DNA of 64,000 nt. Source: Sclerotiophoma versabilis. Its lineage: Eukaryota; Ascomycota; Dothideomycetes; Pleosporales; Didymellaceae. The stretch is from assembly GCA_012274445.1 (NCBI GenBank), contig JAAROD010000044.1, positions 1,178,001 to 1,242,000 on the forward strand, given 5' to 3'. This document shows, one piece after another, positions 42,726 through 53,983 of the stretch. The stretch's first letter is position 1. Each line of letters opens with the position of its first letter. The translations under genes and the position numbers were made by a program. The notes beneath the pieces were generated by a model, which worked only from the letters and a program-made list of their open reading frames with translations, was not told the origin of the DNA and searched no databases.

Positions 42726-43694
42726 TCACTCACCCAGGTACAATGTCTCGCCCTCACATTCGACATCCCCACTTAACCATCTTGCAGCTACACTCCCACT
42801 CTCCTCACCAATCTCTTTCGTCTTACTCGCCGGTCTGATATTCATCCCATGGTCCGCACCTCTCACTACAACTACTCTAGATTTAACATTCATCTTCGCT
42901 CTGGTCTCTTCCAACAGTCCAAGCGGACACATCGCATCCCTATCCCCAACAACAAACAGCACCTCAACACCAGTAGGCAGATCAATCAAGACCCTATCCC
43001 TGACATCCTTCGGCCCCTTCAGCGGATAACTCACAAGTAGCAACCCAGCGCCAAACGACTCATTCCCATCCCTCGCCTCAGCGGCAACCTCCACAACCGC
43101 CTGAGCAGCAGCCCGCGCGCCCATACTCTGCCCCCCAAACACAACTCGCCCGCGCGTAGCAGCCCGCACGCCCACATCGTCCCCACGCACAGATTTCCAA
43201 CACGACTGGAATGCTTTGACTCTCGCGCGCAGATTCGGACTGCCCTGGAACGCGAACAGTGAGGACGTCGCAACGCTGGAAAAGCCCCTGCTGAAATTAA
43301 CTACCGCCGGTGCGTAAAGCGTGCCCCCTGCGCCGTGCGTGAAGATCACGTGGGGCACCGCGTTGTGCGCGGGTGCGGTAGGCGCGTACTCGTGGCAGAC
43401 AAGAGGGGTAGTGAGGAGCGGGTCTTCGATGGTGAAGACTTTTACGTTGTCTGGAGATGTAGGTGGTGATTTGGCGGGGTCTGAGGGTTTGTTTGCCCTT
43501 GCTGCGTCGTATTTAGACGTAGATTGTTTCGTTGGTCTTGGAGCTTTTGGGCGCTGCTTGGCTATCCTGCCTGTGCTTTTGGTGCGAGGAGAGACATCTC
43601 TTGTTCGCGCATCGCGGTGGGATTCCAAAGTTTGGGATCGGGTTGATGGCCGGGTTGTGCGCTGCGGCTGGGTTGTAGTGGGTGTGGGTGCCAT
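42726..43694 (-). CDS. Alpha/beta hydrolase, KANL3/TEX30 type
   Basis: Intronless, 322 residues. The first 85 residues are disordered and basic. The hydrolase domain shows HGAGGTLYAP (oxyanion region), GGQSMGARAA (nucleophile elbow with Ser), LLLVSYPLKGP, VVGDRDAMCP and the final GADHGMN with His. The KANL3/TEX30 group includes subunits of animal NSL histone-acetylation complexes and uncharacterised fungal hydrolases; substrate unknown. It converges with RMP1, leaving about 116 bp between stops. Confidence 0.85.
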   Translation of the reverse strand: MAPTPTTTQPQRTTRPSTRSQTLESHRDARTRDVSPRTKSTGRIAKQRPKAPRPTKQSTSKYDAARANKPSDPAKSPPTSPDNVKVFTIEDPLLTTPLVCHEYAPTAPAHNAVPHVIFTHGAGGTLYAPAVVNFSRGFSSVATSSLFAFQGSPNLRARVKAFQSCWKSVRGDDVGVRAATRGRVVFGGQSMGARAAAQAVVEVAAEARDGNESFGAGLLLVSYPLKGPKDVRDRVLIDLPTGVEVLFVVGDRDAMCPLGLLEETRAKMNVKSRVVVVRGADHGMNIRPASKTKEIGEESGSVAARWLSGDVECEGETLYLGE

Positions 43695-43749
43695 TGCTGG
43701 GAATTGGAAGCTTGCGAGGTTCGGCGCTTGGTACTTGGTTGCTTGATAC

Positions 43750-45320
43750 TCGCTTGTTTGATAGTCGCTTGCTTGATGGGTCGTTAGGCGTAGCTGCTAG
43801 CTTAGTTACTTAAGCGTGCCATCTATAACGGCTACCTCGCTTAAGCCTGATGTTGCATAGTAAGGTAGCTAGCAAGGGACTAAGCGGCTACTTTAGCTCA
43901 TGTTAAATTCCTGTGACGCTACAAACCCGAGTTTACAAAGATGCTTTTATGTGAACCTACATAGATATTAGATACCCCTCTTTTGCTCAGCTCTCTCTCC
44001 CTTTCTCTCTCTAATTAACCAAGTTTGAGTCAAAAGGTTAAGGCTCGCTTACTTGGCATTATACATTCCGGGCCAGCTTAAACCAGTACTTATTCTCCAC
44101 TTATCTATTGACAACGCTAGCACTGACCGTTGGGGAGAACCAGCTCTGAGCATCCACTTGAGATGCAGCGAGATGAAATACCCGATGCGTCGCGTGTTCA
44201 CGTGCAAATCCAGATAAATGTATCCGTAACTTAAAGTAACTAGCTTAGTTCTAGATTATCTAAACACAGTAATATCTAAGCTTAATATACTAACTCTATC
44301 TGTTGATAAATCCGCTTCTTAGTAACTTTAGATACTAAGCACTACTCTAAAAATAGGAGCTTAATTAATCTACTTCTAGCAAAGATTTAAGTTCCAACTA
44401 GCTTTTTACCTATTATAGGTATTAAGATAGTCCAGTACTTTCATAAACAACTTTAATAACAGTGTAATTTAGTGTGCTTATAGTAGCTAGAATAGGTAAC
44501 CTTAAGGTATCTAGAAATGCTGCTTTAGAGCGTTAAAAGTATAAAAAGAAGAAAATACAGAAGATAGAGACTCTGCTTTAGGCAGAGGCAGCGAAGTAAA
44601 TTGCTTAAAACAAACTAGAGACAGTAAATAATAAAGAAAGATATTAAAAGAGACGATAAGCAGGTATAAGCAGTGGAGGTATCTAACGCTGCTGTCAGGA
44701 CCCAGCTCCGGCCTACTGAGCCAAGACTACCTCCAAAAGGTATAGAATGCTCACTCCTATAAGTGAACAGGCCGGAAACGTACTTGTATTGTTATCCCAA
44801 CTTTGCTAGGGCCCAGACGCAGCCAGGGTCGAACAGCTGCAAGAAGTGTAGAAAAGTAGAGTATAACAATCGCGCTTATATAAAAGATACAGTAGTGTTT
44901 AGTAGTTTACTCTATTTACTTTTTATTATAATAGCTAATTATAGCGTTAAGATATTGTAATAGAAAGGTTAGTAGCTGCATTTACGGGCCGAGTCAATGG
45001 TGTAGACGAGTTAATAGTGGACCACGTCAAGCGAAAGAGCAGGCTTATCGTCTTCTAGCTGTTTACTGCAAAAAGTCTTGATCCTACGGTATATAGTAGT
45101 GTGCCTAGTAGCAAGCAATGAAGCTACCGTTAATAAGGATAACAACAAGCGTAAATTTAGCATTCGCTCAAAAGATAATACCCGCCCTAGGCGCTTGAGT
45201 AATACAGTGCTTAGTGTAGTAAAGAGCGTTACAATTTTAGCTTATACTTTTAAAACCCCCTTAGTTTATCGTCGGGTAGCAGAAGTAACAATTCCAACAT
45301 TTCTGTCTTAGAGGAGATAA
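43750..45320. mobile_element. AT-rich RIP-degraded repeat block with pogo/Fot1-like transposase remnant
   Basis: Strong shift to AT-rich, TA-dense sequence from about 43.8 kb. At 44834-44890 one frame reads SCKKCRKVEYNNRAYIKDT, which aligns with the CxxCGKxGHNxRTC zinc knuckle at the end of fungal pogo/Fot1-type DDE transposases if Gly-to-Arg/Glu, His-to-Tyr and Cys-to-Tyr changes are read as G:C to A:T transitions. The frame is otherwise full of stops. I cannot mark terminal inverted repeats or target-site duplications. Also contains local microsatellite-like CTCTCTC at about 43.99 kb. Confidence 0.45.
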
Positions 45321-45418
45321 CTCAGCCGCCTCGTCCCTGTTGTTCAGTGTTTCTTGGACATCTAACAAAGGCTTTGCGGAATAGGTGTCGGGAAGAGCAG
45401 TTCCAAGACGGGTGCTTG

Positions 45419-48400
45419 TTAACTCTCCCTCTGTGCAGGAGACACATCCAATCTCTCACCTCCCGAATCCTCCAACGAAATACGGACATAATTTGTCATT
45501 GTTGCGCATGCAGCACCTCTTGGTTCAAGCGTATCATCTCCTCTTTCTTCTCGAACAGACTCGTGCAGCATGGACCCTGTACGGCCCATTCTCGGATCTT
45601 GGGGTAGCATGTTTTCCATTGGAGACGTAGAGCGCTCTATTGCCCGAGGTTCCTTTCCATTCCTTTCGTCGGCATCCTTCTGCGGGATATCAACATATTC
45701 GATGCTGCCCACCGTGGTTTTCGAGCGTCCCTTCTCGTTTTTCCGCTTTTTGAATTCTCTCTCGAAATTGCTGCCTGCAAATGTGAACTCTTTTAGGTGT
45801 TGGACAAATGGTGCTTTCTCAATACCAACATGCACAGCTCCATCACTGCTAATATAACTGCCATAGCCATAGTAGCAATCCAGATCCTCAGGGTGCTTCT
45901 CCCGTAATTTGTTTGTCATACAAGAAGTATTGCGTAAGTCCTTGACTGCAGCACTTGGAGCAAACAACGCAATGACAGCAGCGATTGATATTGGCATGCG
46001 TGCGAGGTAGCGGCCAGGTCGACGGATGTACACAAGAACAGAGACGATAATGTAAATACTAAGAATAATTTCTGAAACAACAAACATGGAGAAATTAAAG
46101 AAGAGGCGTTCTTCCTGGGTAATAGTAAATCCTTCGATCTGTGTGGTGGCATCTGTTGCAGGCAGGAAAAGCAAGTCTTAATTGACAGCAACCCACATTG
46201 AGAAGAGACGTGCATACGCTTTGTTTATAGCTTCTTCGATGTCCGTTAGTGTTGGAACTGGGGCATCCAGATCAGTAAGCCTTAAATTGCCGCGTGCTCG
46301 GTTGATAAAATAATGCAGATATTCCCTGGCATACGAGTCTTTGTGCCAATTCGATAACAGTGAGCGAAAGAGAAACGAATTGGACTGCCCGATGATATTT
46401 TCGACTCCGTTTGTGGTGTATTTCGCAAGGGCGATAACGCTTTGGTCGCGATCAGGCGTGACGTTGGTGGCTTCGTCCAAAAGTACCCCGTTGGCATTAA
46501 CGCGGATATGTGCAATTCCAACCTCTAGCTGCGGCTGGCAGAGCATTAAAAGTGTGTTATCTTTATTAGCATCTTGCCATTCGATGTCGGTTTTGTTATA
46601 GCTGCCATCGTTGTACGACGGTTCGCAAGAGGCTTGCATCGTGCGCATCCATCCTATGATGGCAGCCGTCATGCACGTTTCCTGCTCGATCTGTGTAGCA
46701 TTTGGCCCTGCTTGAAGATTAATGAGGAGCTCAGCTGCTACTTTTCCGCACGACCCGGACGCGCCAAGATCGGTCTTGAAAGATCCCAAGGTACTCAACT
46801 TGGGTGCGTAACATGTCGTTTGGGGGCCAATTCCTTTGGACACTGAGACCTCAAAGGTTCCCGAAAGTTGAGCCCTGAGAACCAATCTGTAGTCCGTACC
46901 AATGGCCAAAGGCTTACAACTTGGAGCAGCAGTCAAGTATAAAGTCTGCCCCTGGAAATCGTGTCCTTGCTTATCATGCCCGGTTGTTCTGAAAGGAAGG
47001 TAGGCAGCAGTCTCACCCAACCATGGTATGAGTGTTGTATTCCGTGTGTAGTTCGACCCTAAAATCAAGAATTGGTCTTCACCAGAACCCCCTTGGTAAG
47101 CTCCGGAAAAGTCACCATCGGTTGTACCCGGTCGCAATCCATCGTCCGTCGGACCCGCGGTACCATTAATTCTCACGAATTGGGCGTGCAATGGTGGTTG
47201 GAAACTGGTTTCACGAGTGATAGTAATGATATCCCGGAAGAACAGTCCTGCAAAACTTGTTGCTAACAGGTTCGACAATAAGGCCATAGTACAGACTACA
47301 GCTAACAGAAAATGCCGCGCACGCAAAGCTCTGAAAGCAACAAGCTGGGGAGGCAGATATGTATAGTTTACGGCAAGGGATCGGGATGCTGATGCCTTCG
47401 ATGTCCGTAGTTCCTCCAACGGTTGTAAGACACAAAGGAGGCGATTCAGAAGTACCCATACAGGTTCGATCAGCGTTGCGATTGCGGTAGGCAGGTATCC
47501 AGTTAGTAAGTTCTGAATCAGTCGGTTTTGAGAGACTAAAGGCAGCCCTAGGTCATGTTAGTAGTGCTTTGTGATTCCAAAATCGGTAACCTGAAGGCTC
47601 CGATTCCCTAGGCACCCACCTGCCCCACGACTTTCAGCCCACAGTACCGTCAGTACCACCAGGAGTACAGCTAACAAGCTCACGAAAGGTATTGCGATAC
47701 GAAGACGGAATTCCGATGGTCTTATAGGTTTGGCGATCTTGGGCTCTTCTTTTCCGTCATTCTCGTCCAAATCAACATGCTGCTGTGAGCTCGAAGCAGT
47801 CGGTAATTCACTTTCTCTGTGTAAGGATTACTCTAGGAATCTGCCGGAATTGAATGCACTAACCGGCATTGGATTCCAGCACTATGAATAGCAAAAGTGC
47901 AACCATCCAGGCTCTCGACTAGGACATCTTTGGTACAGCAATCGAGATTTTCAAAGATTTTCAACATGTTAGCACTGTCAGCTACCATTGACATGGTCAT
48001 TGCCAAGGAACCTAGTGAATTAGTAAAGCTCTTTTCTGAGGCTATTAAGACATACCAGGATCGTCGCAAAGCCTTCTATCATTCTTTCGAGCAACTGAGA
48101 AAGATAGCAAAGCACCCATTGAGAGCGAGACCAAAGCTAGTAGAGCTTGAATGATGTATGTGAATACTGGCTGCAGGATTACTGCTTCGAGACGCTGCTC
48201 CCGCCTACCGGCGATTGTTGTAGTTGCTTTGGATGAGTTAGGTTGTAGAAGGATGCTGCTCATCGCGCGTGCGAAAAGAATTTTATATGCTACTTCAAAT
48301 TCTTTCGCTAAGACCCGTGGGCCGAGAAAGTCTTCCAGCTTGTGATCAGATGTTGAGAACACCATTGCAGCTAAAGGGTGAAGAGCAGCTTCGGAACGTC

Positions 48401-49830
48401 CCCAGTCCTCAAAAGGTGTCAAGTCGCTACTGTACAGGCCTGAGAGGTATCTTGGGATGTTCAGGTCTGGTAAATCGTCATTAAGATCTTGATTAATACC
48501 AAAGCCAGACATCAGAGTACGTTCGAACGTGGACGCGTTGAACATTCGCTCAGCAAGAGAAGCCTTGGGCCCCAGAAGTTTGACTTCGATTGGCGTCTTC
48601 GTCTTCGCATCCACAGTAGCCTCAACCTGACGTTCGTATTAATACGGCACACAAGCAATTGCTGTAATGTTCTTGTAAGATTCGGCGTGTTCATCCCGCG
48701 GAAGTGTGACGTTGTCCCTTTGGGGGGGGGGGGGGGGGGTTGCGCAAGAATGCAGTAAAAAACGCGCTGTCCAAGGTACAGTTCGCATTGTCGGGCCAAA
48801 TCGAAAACATCGTATCCTTGGCAGTCAAAAAGCTAGAGTAGGTCTTGATATAAACACTAGGGCCCTTTCCGGCCAAGTTCGTTCTCCAATCGTACTTGTC
48901 ACCTACTACGTGTGGTGCCCATTGATCGATCACAATTTCGCAAACTTCTGTGATGTTGTAGGATAATTCTCGCTCGCTCAGCGTTGGCATTACTTGGTGG
49001 CAACCGAGATCCATGCCGAACAGAGTTGACGTAGATGTCCATCTCTCATCGAATTCAGGCGTTCCAGAATTATTCAACGGAGTAAAAGGGCTAAGGGTGT
49101 AATTGAAAGTCATAAATCCAGGAATCGTCTCATTTAGACGCAGAAGTCCGTACACAGACTGGATGGAACGGACGATTGGGGTAGAGGTTTGTGAGTTGGA
49201 TGGTTCGAATTCATGAGACACAAGGAACTGTTGCTCGGGCGTTCTGGTGATTTTCTCGGTAGAGAAAATACCTGCCTGTAGAGGAACCACACCAAATGTA
49301 GTGATGAATGTTGCAGTTGAGGCCCAGAAAACCATCCAGTGACTGCGATCTGTCAGCTAAGACGTTGAAGCTTTCCTGCTGTGAGAATGCACTTCCCCTC
49401 TTCGAAACGATTTGAAAGGCACAAGCGGTGTGAAGTCAAGAGGATAATGTAGAAGGATCGAGTCCTTAGCAAAAGCTCCTGTAGGTCGTAACTTAAGGCG
49501 GTAAGGCTCATATCGACGAGCATCATTGTCGATCCAAAGTATGAAGATGCTAAAGGTCACAGCGACAGCTGTAGGCAAGTATCGGTAACTGAACGAGCGA
49601 TGCAAAGGCAAGTCATTGATAATCGCAGCAAAAATGACCCCGCCATCGCGTTGACTCCGGCTGAGATGGTACTGTAAAACAGCGATAAAGGTCCAGCACA
49701 AGAGTATAGCGCTCGCCAGGTTCCACCACCGCAAGGCTAGGGGATACCAGTGGTTGACTTGGTGTGGATTATTGCTAACCCACTTCCGGAAGGCTAGTCT
49801 TTGACTGAGAAATGCATTCGAAGGCGCCAT
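45419..49830 (-). pseudogene. DUF3433 membrane protein, broken by in-frame stops and a frameshift
   Basis: Five exons can be traced: 49830-49393, 49342-48056, 48010-47864, 47816-47620 and 47547-45419; the last three introns (45, 47, 72 nt) join in phase. The product would be about 1,400 residues with two hydrophobic halves, each with a DUF3433-type unit (W-P-L-LR near the start, FVSLLAVLLVVLTVLWAES, FRALRARHFLLAVVCTMALL) and glycosylated outer loops (NYTRN, NCTL). Damage seen: TAA at 48639-48641 and TAA at 46178-46180 inside conserved coding sequence, an 18-C tract at 48722-48739 across which the frame shifts, and a 50-nt intron (49343-49392, good branch site) whose exons are out of phase by one base. 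Both stops could come from CAA, the RIP-favoured change. Function of the family unknown. Confidence 0.7.
48722..48739 (+). repeat. Poly-G tract (18 G; poly-C in the DUF3433 coding strand)
   Basis: Lies inside the second exon of the DUF3433 gene. The coding frame before the tract (ending TAFLRN) and after it (VTLPRDEHAESYKNITAIAC) differ by one base. Confidence 0.95.
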
Positions 49831-50157
49831 TTGGTCAAATTCGTGCAAAGAAGATAGAGGAATATCGAAACATGGGAGGCGAAAGGTAGTAGTAAAGTGC
49901 CTTATTTGCGTCATCCCTACCAAATTCAAATCGAATTCTGGCCCCCATACCAACTATGCAAGCCAAGGCTTAGGCTGACAGGCAGTATTGCATCTGCGTA
50001 GCTGGTACGACAATGCAGCGCTACACGGTATGTATGTGGGCGAGGCTGACGATCAACTCACCTCAGACGATCGGGAGGTGGAACGCTTTGTGGATATCGC
50101 TGGCTCAGGAGTCTCAACCTAACTTTCGTCGCGACGTTGTCATAAGTGACGAGAAAC

Positions 50158-50183
50158 GGGGGGGGGGCGGGGGGCGGGGGGGG
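50158..50183 (+). repeat. Interrupted poly-G tract (G10-C-G6-C-G8)
   Basis: A third long G-rich tract, about 0.33 kb upstream of the DUF3433 start codon. The flanks (49831-50420) hold no recognisable gene. Confidence 0.9.
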
Positions 50184-50419
50184 CTTCCCATCGCATATGT
50201 GCAACATTACAAATATGTCGTGCAGAGCATATTCATACTGACACGGCCTGATTGTACGATCAGGTGAGTTCCAAGTGCTCTAGAGTCCAAAAATAGGGTT
50301 GATGTCTCTGCCGGCTGGGTAGTCTGATGCGGATTCATTTGCGTAGTAACACTGCACGAAGGATTTCCTTGGAAATGATGCACATCCACTCCACCGGCGT
50401 TTTCAACAGTCCGTACCAC

Positions 50420-51540
50420 GGGCTGTGTACACAGCAGTGCAGATTAAGCAAGCAGTTAGTGTGTAGTAAAGGCGTAAGCTGTACTGTACCCTGTAGTTAC
50501 TGCCTATACTATAGCTTAGCTATGTAATTTAACTCTTAACTAAGATCTTAATCTTATTAGGTTATGAGCCTTTGAATAGAAGGTCTTGGCATTACTACTG
50601 TTCATGTTACTAATCTGTAGCTGTACGGCTATAGTTAGACTTTAGACTGTACTGAAGTAGTCTCAGGCTTACTGTACTATACTACGGACCGTTAGAAACA
50701 CTGCACTCTACTTACTAGAATTACGAGCGCCTAGAGGGGCGGTAGACAAGCAACCTACTCGCTATTTAGACCTATACACACCTTCTCGTGCACTAGGAAA
50801 CTATCTTCTTAGCCTATAAGACCTAGTACTGCAGACCTAAGCAGTGTGTTGAAGTCGTACTTTAAGCAAAACTTGTAAGCACTATTCTATTGGTTCTTAG
50901 AGATGAGTACAGGTACAGGAGGGATCCGTAAGGGGGTTAGGTTATTGCCTAGTAAAACACTGTAACAATAGAGGGTAATAATAAGTAGTATAGAGTAGAC
51001 TATCTAGCTTAAGAGTTAGGTTAAGATTCTAAAGACAAACTTAATTAACAAGGTTAAACAAAATACTATAAGAGTAGTGTTCCTACTTACTATATACTTA
51101 ATAGAAGATAACTTAGTTAATATTTTATCTACTAAGAAAAGAAAATCTTACTCTTAAAAAAAAGGTTTATAAGCTATACTAAGCTATAAAGGAACTTTTT
51201 AGTAAGACCTAAGAGATATAGAAGAAGAATTTAATACATTTTCTTATTCTTATTTTTAAAAGCTATACTTCTACTATAGGTTAATAATAAAATAGACTTA
51301 TAAAAGTAGATTATATATATATAGATACTTAAAAGTAGAGAATACTAAGTTTAAGTATATATTAAGTATATATTAGCTATTAACCTCTTCTCTGCTGTTC
51401 TTGTTGCACAGAACATATAAAATCTATAAGTATAAACAAACAAATCAACCTAGTCTATAGTAGAGTACAATAGTAGTATCTGTATTAAGATAACTGTGTT
51501 TATATTTAGATAAATACGTTGGTATAAGAATCATGTTAGG
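50420..51540. other. AT-rich RIP-affected block containing repeat copy A
   Basis: TA-dense sequence lacking open frames. Its right two thirds (50727-51472) is copy A of a repeat whose less mutated copy B lies at 53984-54629. Confidence 0.7.
50727..51472 (+). repeat. Direct repeat copy A (heavily RIP-mutated)
   Basis: Aligns with 53984-54629 in the same orientation; the best segment is 51341-51472 against 54498-54629. Differences are nearly all T in A for C in B and A in A for G in B. The repeat carries no identifiable coding sequence. Its left end (AAGCAACCT) and its right end (AGTACAATA) are shared by both copies. Confidence 0.8.
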
Positions 51541-51605
51541 CACTTAAGCAATACATCTACACAGCAGCGGCGCAATTTTGAGAAATCCACCCGTCATATG
51601 TTCTA

Positions 51606-52593
51606 CTAGTACACGTCGCACTCACCACACCTCCAATGCGAAAAATACTGACTGCAATTTTTGTCATAATCGTAGCTGTTGTCTTCATGGCACTGACAAC
51701 ACTCCCACCGATGGGAGAACTCGGGTGCGTAGGATGTTGCATGTGTACTCGATGCGCGCGCCCCGCTCGCAAGAGAAGATGATGGCACGAGCTTGGGTTC
51801 TTCGAAATTCTTGTTTGGAGCGACTTGATGCGAGAGTCTCCAGGTCTCGGTCAGTTGCGCGATCTCCTCTCCGTCGTGTGGAAGCCTCACGCACGGAAAG
51901 CTAAGTGCAGATTTGATACTGTCCAGGATCTCCTTCAAGGGCAGCATGTAAACTTCTCCGAAGTCATCCTCTGCAACAAGCATGCCGTGGACGCGGATTG
52001 TGCGGAGACCGTCACACAGGCGTTCGGTCACGATCCAAGAACCCGAACACCCGAAGGGCAATCCGACAACTAAGAAGCGGATCAGTGTAGTCTTCGGCTG
52101 GTCATGAACAGATACTGTTACTGTTTGTCATGGTGACAGGGTGGATATTGACGAAACGTTCCCCGAACGGCATCAATGCCATAGCTGGCATCTGAGATAC
52201 AGTGCCTGATTCAATAGATCCAAAGTCTGGCCGGAATGTAACTGGGCCTTTGCAGTTTCCAGACTCAAATTGTACTTTCAGAAATCGCTCGGCGATGTGA
52301 TCCTCGAGGCAGACGCCGCGCTGCGTAGTACTGGGTGTTGCAATCCAAAAAGTAAGGAAGCACGATACTGTGCTGAATTGTGCAATGTGTAAAGGCTAGT
52401 AAGTGGACAAGGAGAAGACGGCCACCAGTTTGTCTAAGGCTCACACCCGCTCAGCCCTGATGGTTGTGAGGCTATGCAGCATTTCAGCCGGGTCGGTCTT
52501 GGCTGCAGTGGTGCATATGACCGCCAATTGGGTCCTACCACACTCCCCTGACCCTGCACGGAGTCCTAACTCAGCCTTGTCCCACTTTTGCAT
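51606..52593 (-). CDS. Lineage-specific protein with GCSGSW motif and Cys-rich C-terminus
   Basis: Three exons; introns 52373-52444 (72 nt, GTGAGC donor) and 52070-52121 (52 nt, GTAACAG donor) give 287 residues. The second splice creates IVGLPFGCSGSWIVT, a GxSGSW motif as in trypsin-like peptidase remnants, followed by VHGMLVAEDDFGEVYMLPLK. The C-terminus is Cys-rich (WECCQCHEDN, WRCGECDVY), possibly a zinc-binding knuckle. The reading frame stays open upstream of this ATG to about 52720, overlapping the divergent gene, so the true start may be elsewhere. Function unknown; I do not see a complete catalytic triad. It lies between two direct copies of a RIP-mutated repeat. Confidence 0.5.
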
Positions 52594-52652
52594 TTGTACC
52601 GCAACTGCAGGCTTACCTTCTTTGCCAGAGATATTGCTGCTTTTCTTGAGAA

Positions 52653-53816
52653 ATGTCTTGTAGCTACCCTTTCGGTCCTCTACAGACTGCTTCAGATGCT
52701 GACCTTCAAGCTGTTCTTATGGATTTATGGAATTGGCAACTCTGCGGTTCTTGTTCTGGAAAAGACCACTGCACCAAATCATCATGTCCTTGGAGCCGAA
52801 GAGACGTGGCCAACCCAGTTCTGGTTCGATACAAACGCTTGACCTCATGCTATATGCCTGAGTACTTCGCCACTCAACAAGCTTTAGCTTGTCACAGAGA
52901 TCTTCTCGATATCTTATGTCTCATCAAAGCAAATCCAGACGAAGTAAAGGAGCGACTCTTAGAGCGGCACTTCTCGAGGAGCGCGAACGATATGCACATA
53001 CAACCTGCCGTTGCGGATCAGGAACGAGCCTTCAACCTGGCTGCAAACGTGTTGTTGTCGGTTAATTGTGGTGTACCAGAGGACTGCGCGGATCAGATCG
53101 AAGATTGCGAGTCAGCGCTTCCATGGGCTTCTGGAATTTCACTTCGTACCTTCGTGGCAGAAGCATTCAGCAAATCTACCAAGACCCCCGCTAATGGGCG
53201 GGCATCAATCCTCGACCCAACAATGATGGACGAACTCACCGTGAAGCGCTTGCGAAACAAGGCTGGTTTGCATTTCGAAGCAACAGATGATCTGTGCAGT
53301 CATTTGAGACTAGACCCAAAAACAAGAGTCGTGTATATCTTTGGTTGCACGGCCGTGCTTGAAGAGATGCTGCTGGCGAGTATGGAAGATCGCGAGTGGT
53401 GTGTAATCCCACGAGAGATGATCATGGAGGTGCTTCACACGATCTACAAGATCTTGTTCCCACCAGGTCGTGATTCTAGGGTTATCTTGTCATCTCTAGC
53501 AAAGAAGGGCGGGTTTGACAAAGATTTTCTTCGATACACAATAGAGCGATTTCGGCGAGACGATGACCCCGAGGTTGATTACTCGAACTTTGTCGAGCGA
53601 CTGGTTGAGCTACATAGTGAACTGAAGGACCCGAGTCCACGAAACTGGTTTGAGCGACTCTTCGAAGGCGGCAAAAAAAGCGCTGAAAGGAAGATGCTCA
53701 TGGCAACCACGATTGGCGTCTTCATTGCAGTCACCATTGGGTTGTTTGGTTTGGTGATTGCAGGATTCCAGGCATGGGTGGGATACCAGCAGTGGAAGCA
53801 CCCAGTCAAAGATTGA
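52653..53816 (+). CDS. Accessory membrane protein of unknown function
   Basis: Intronless, 387 residues (an internal ATG at 52719 is an alternative start). The N-terminus is Cys-rich (LCGSCSGKDHCTKSSCPW). The middle is helical (RDLLDILCLIKANPDEVKER, RNKAGLHFEATDDLCSHLRL). The C-terminus has a short basic stretch (WFERLFEGGKKSAERKM), then one long membrane helix (GVFIAVTIGLFGLVIAGFQA) and a short tail. Similar tail-anchored proteins are common in accessory regions of Pleosporales, in my recollection, but no function is assigned. It is divergent from the 51606-52593 gene and enclosed with it between the direct repeats. Confidence 0.65.
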   Translation: MSCSYPFGPLQTASDADLQAVLMDLWNWQLCGSCSGKDHCTKSSCPWSRRDVANPVLVRYKRLTSCYMPEYFATQQALACHRDLLDILCLIKANPDEVKERLLERHFSRSANDMHIQPAVADQERAFNLAANVLLSVNCGVPEDCADQIEDCESALPWASGISLRTFVAEAFSKSTKTPANGRASILDPTMMDELTVKRLRNKAGLHFEATDDLCSHLRLDPKTRVVYIFGCTAVLEEMLLASMEDREWCVIPREMIMEVLHTIYKILFPPGRDSRVILSSLAKKGGFDKDFLRYTIERFRRDDDPEVDYSNFVERLVELHSELKDPSPRNWFERLFEGGKKSAERKMLMATTIGVFIAVTIGLFGLVIAGFQAWVGYQQWKHPVKD

Positions 53817-53983
53817 TGAGTCCAACATAATGGATGACGGTTTGTCCATCAGGTCAACATGTTGAAGGACACAGCTATGCAGTGAAGGATCCAACAAATG
53901 GTGATGATCGGAAGTTGATAGTACGTAAGGCAGGAGCGAGAAGCAGGTATCTTGCACATCCACGTCACTCTTCAGGATCATAA

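Noticed and set aside
45170..45280. A second zinc-knuckle-like remnant in the AT-rich block
   Set aside because: The spacing fits only loosely and needs changes that are not all RIP-type transitions.
48512..48799. Pro-rich frame across the poly-C tract
   Set aside because: The Pro run is only the homopolymer; downstream reading in that phase is Arg/Leu-rich noise, while the coherent DUF3433 reading is in another phase.
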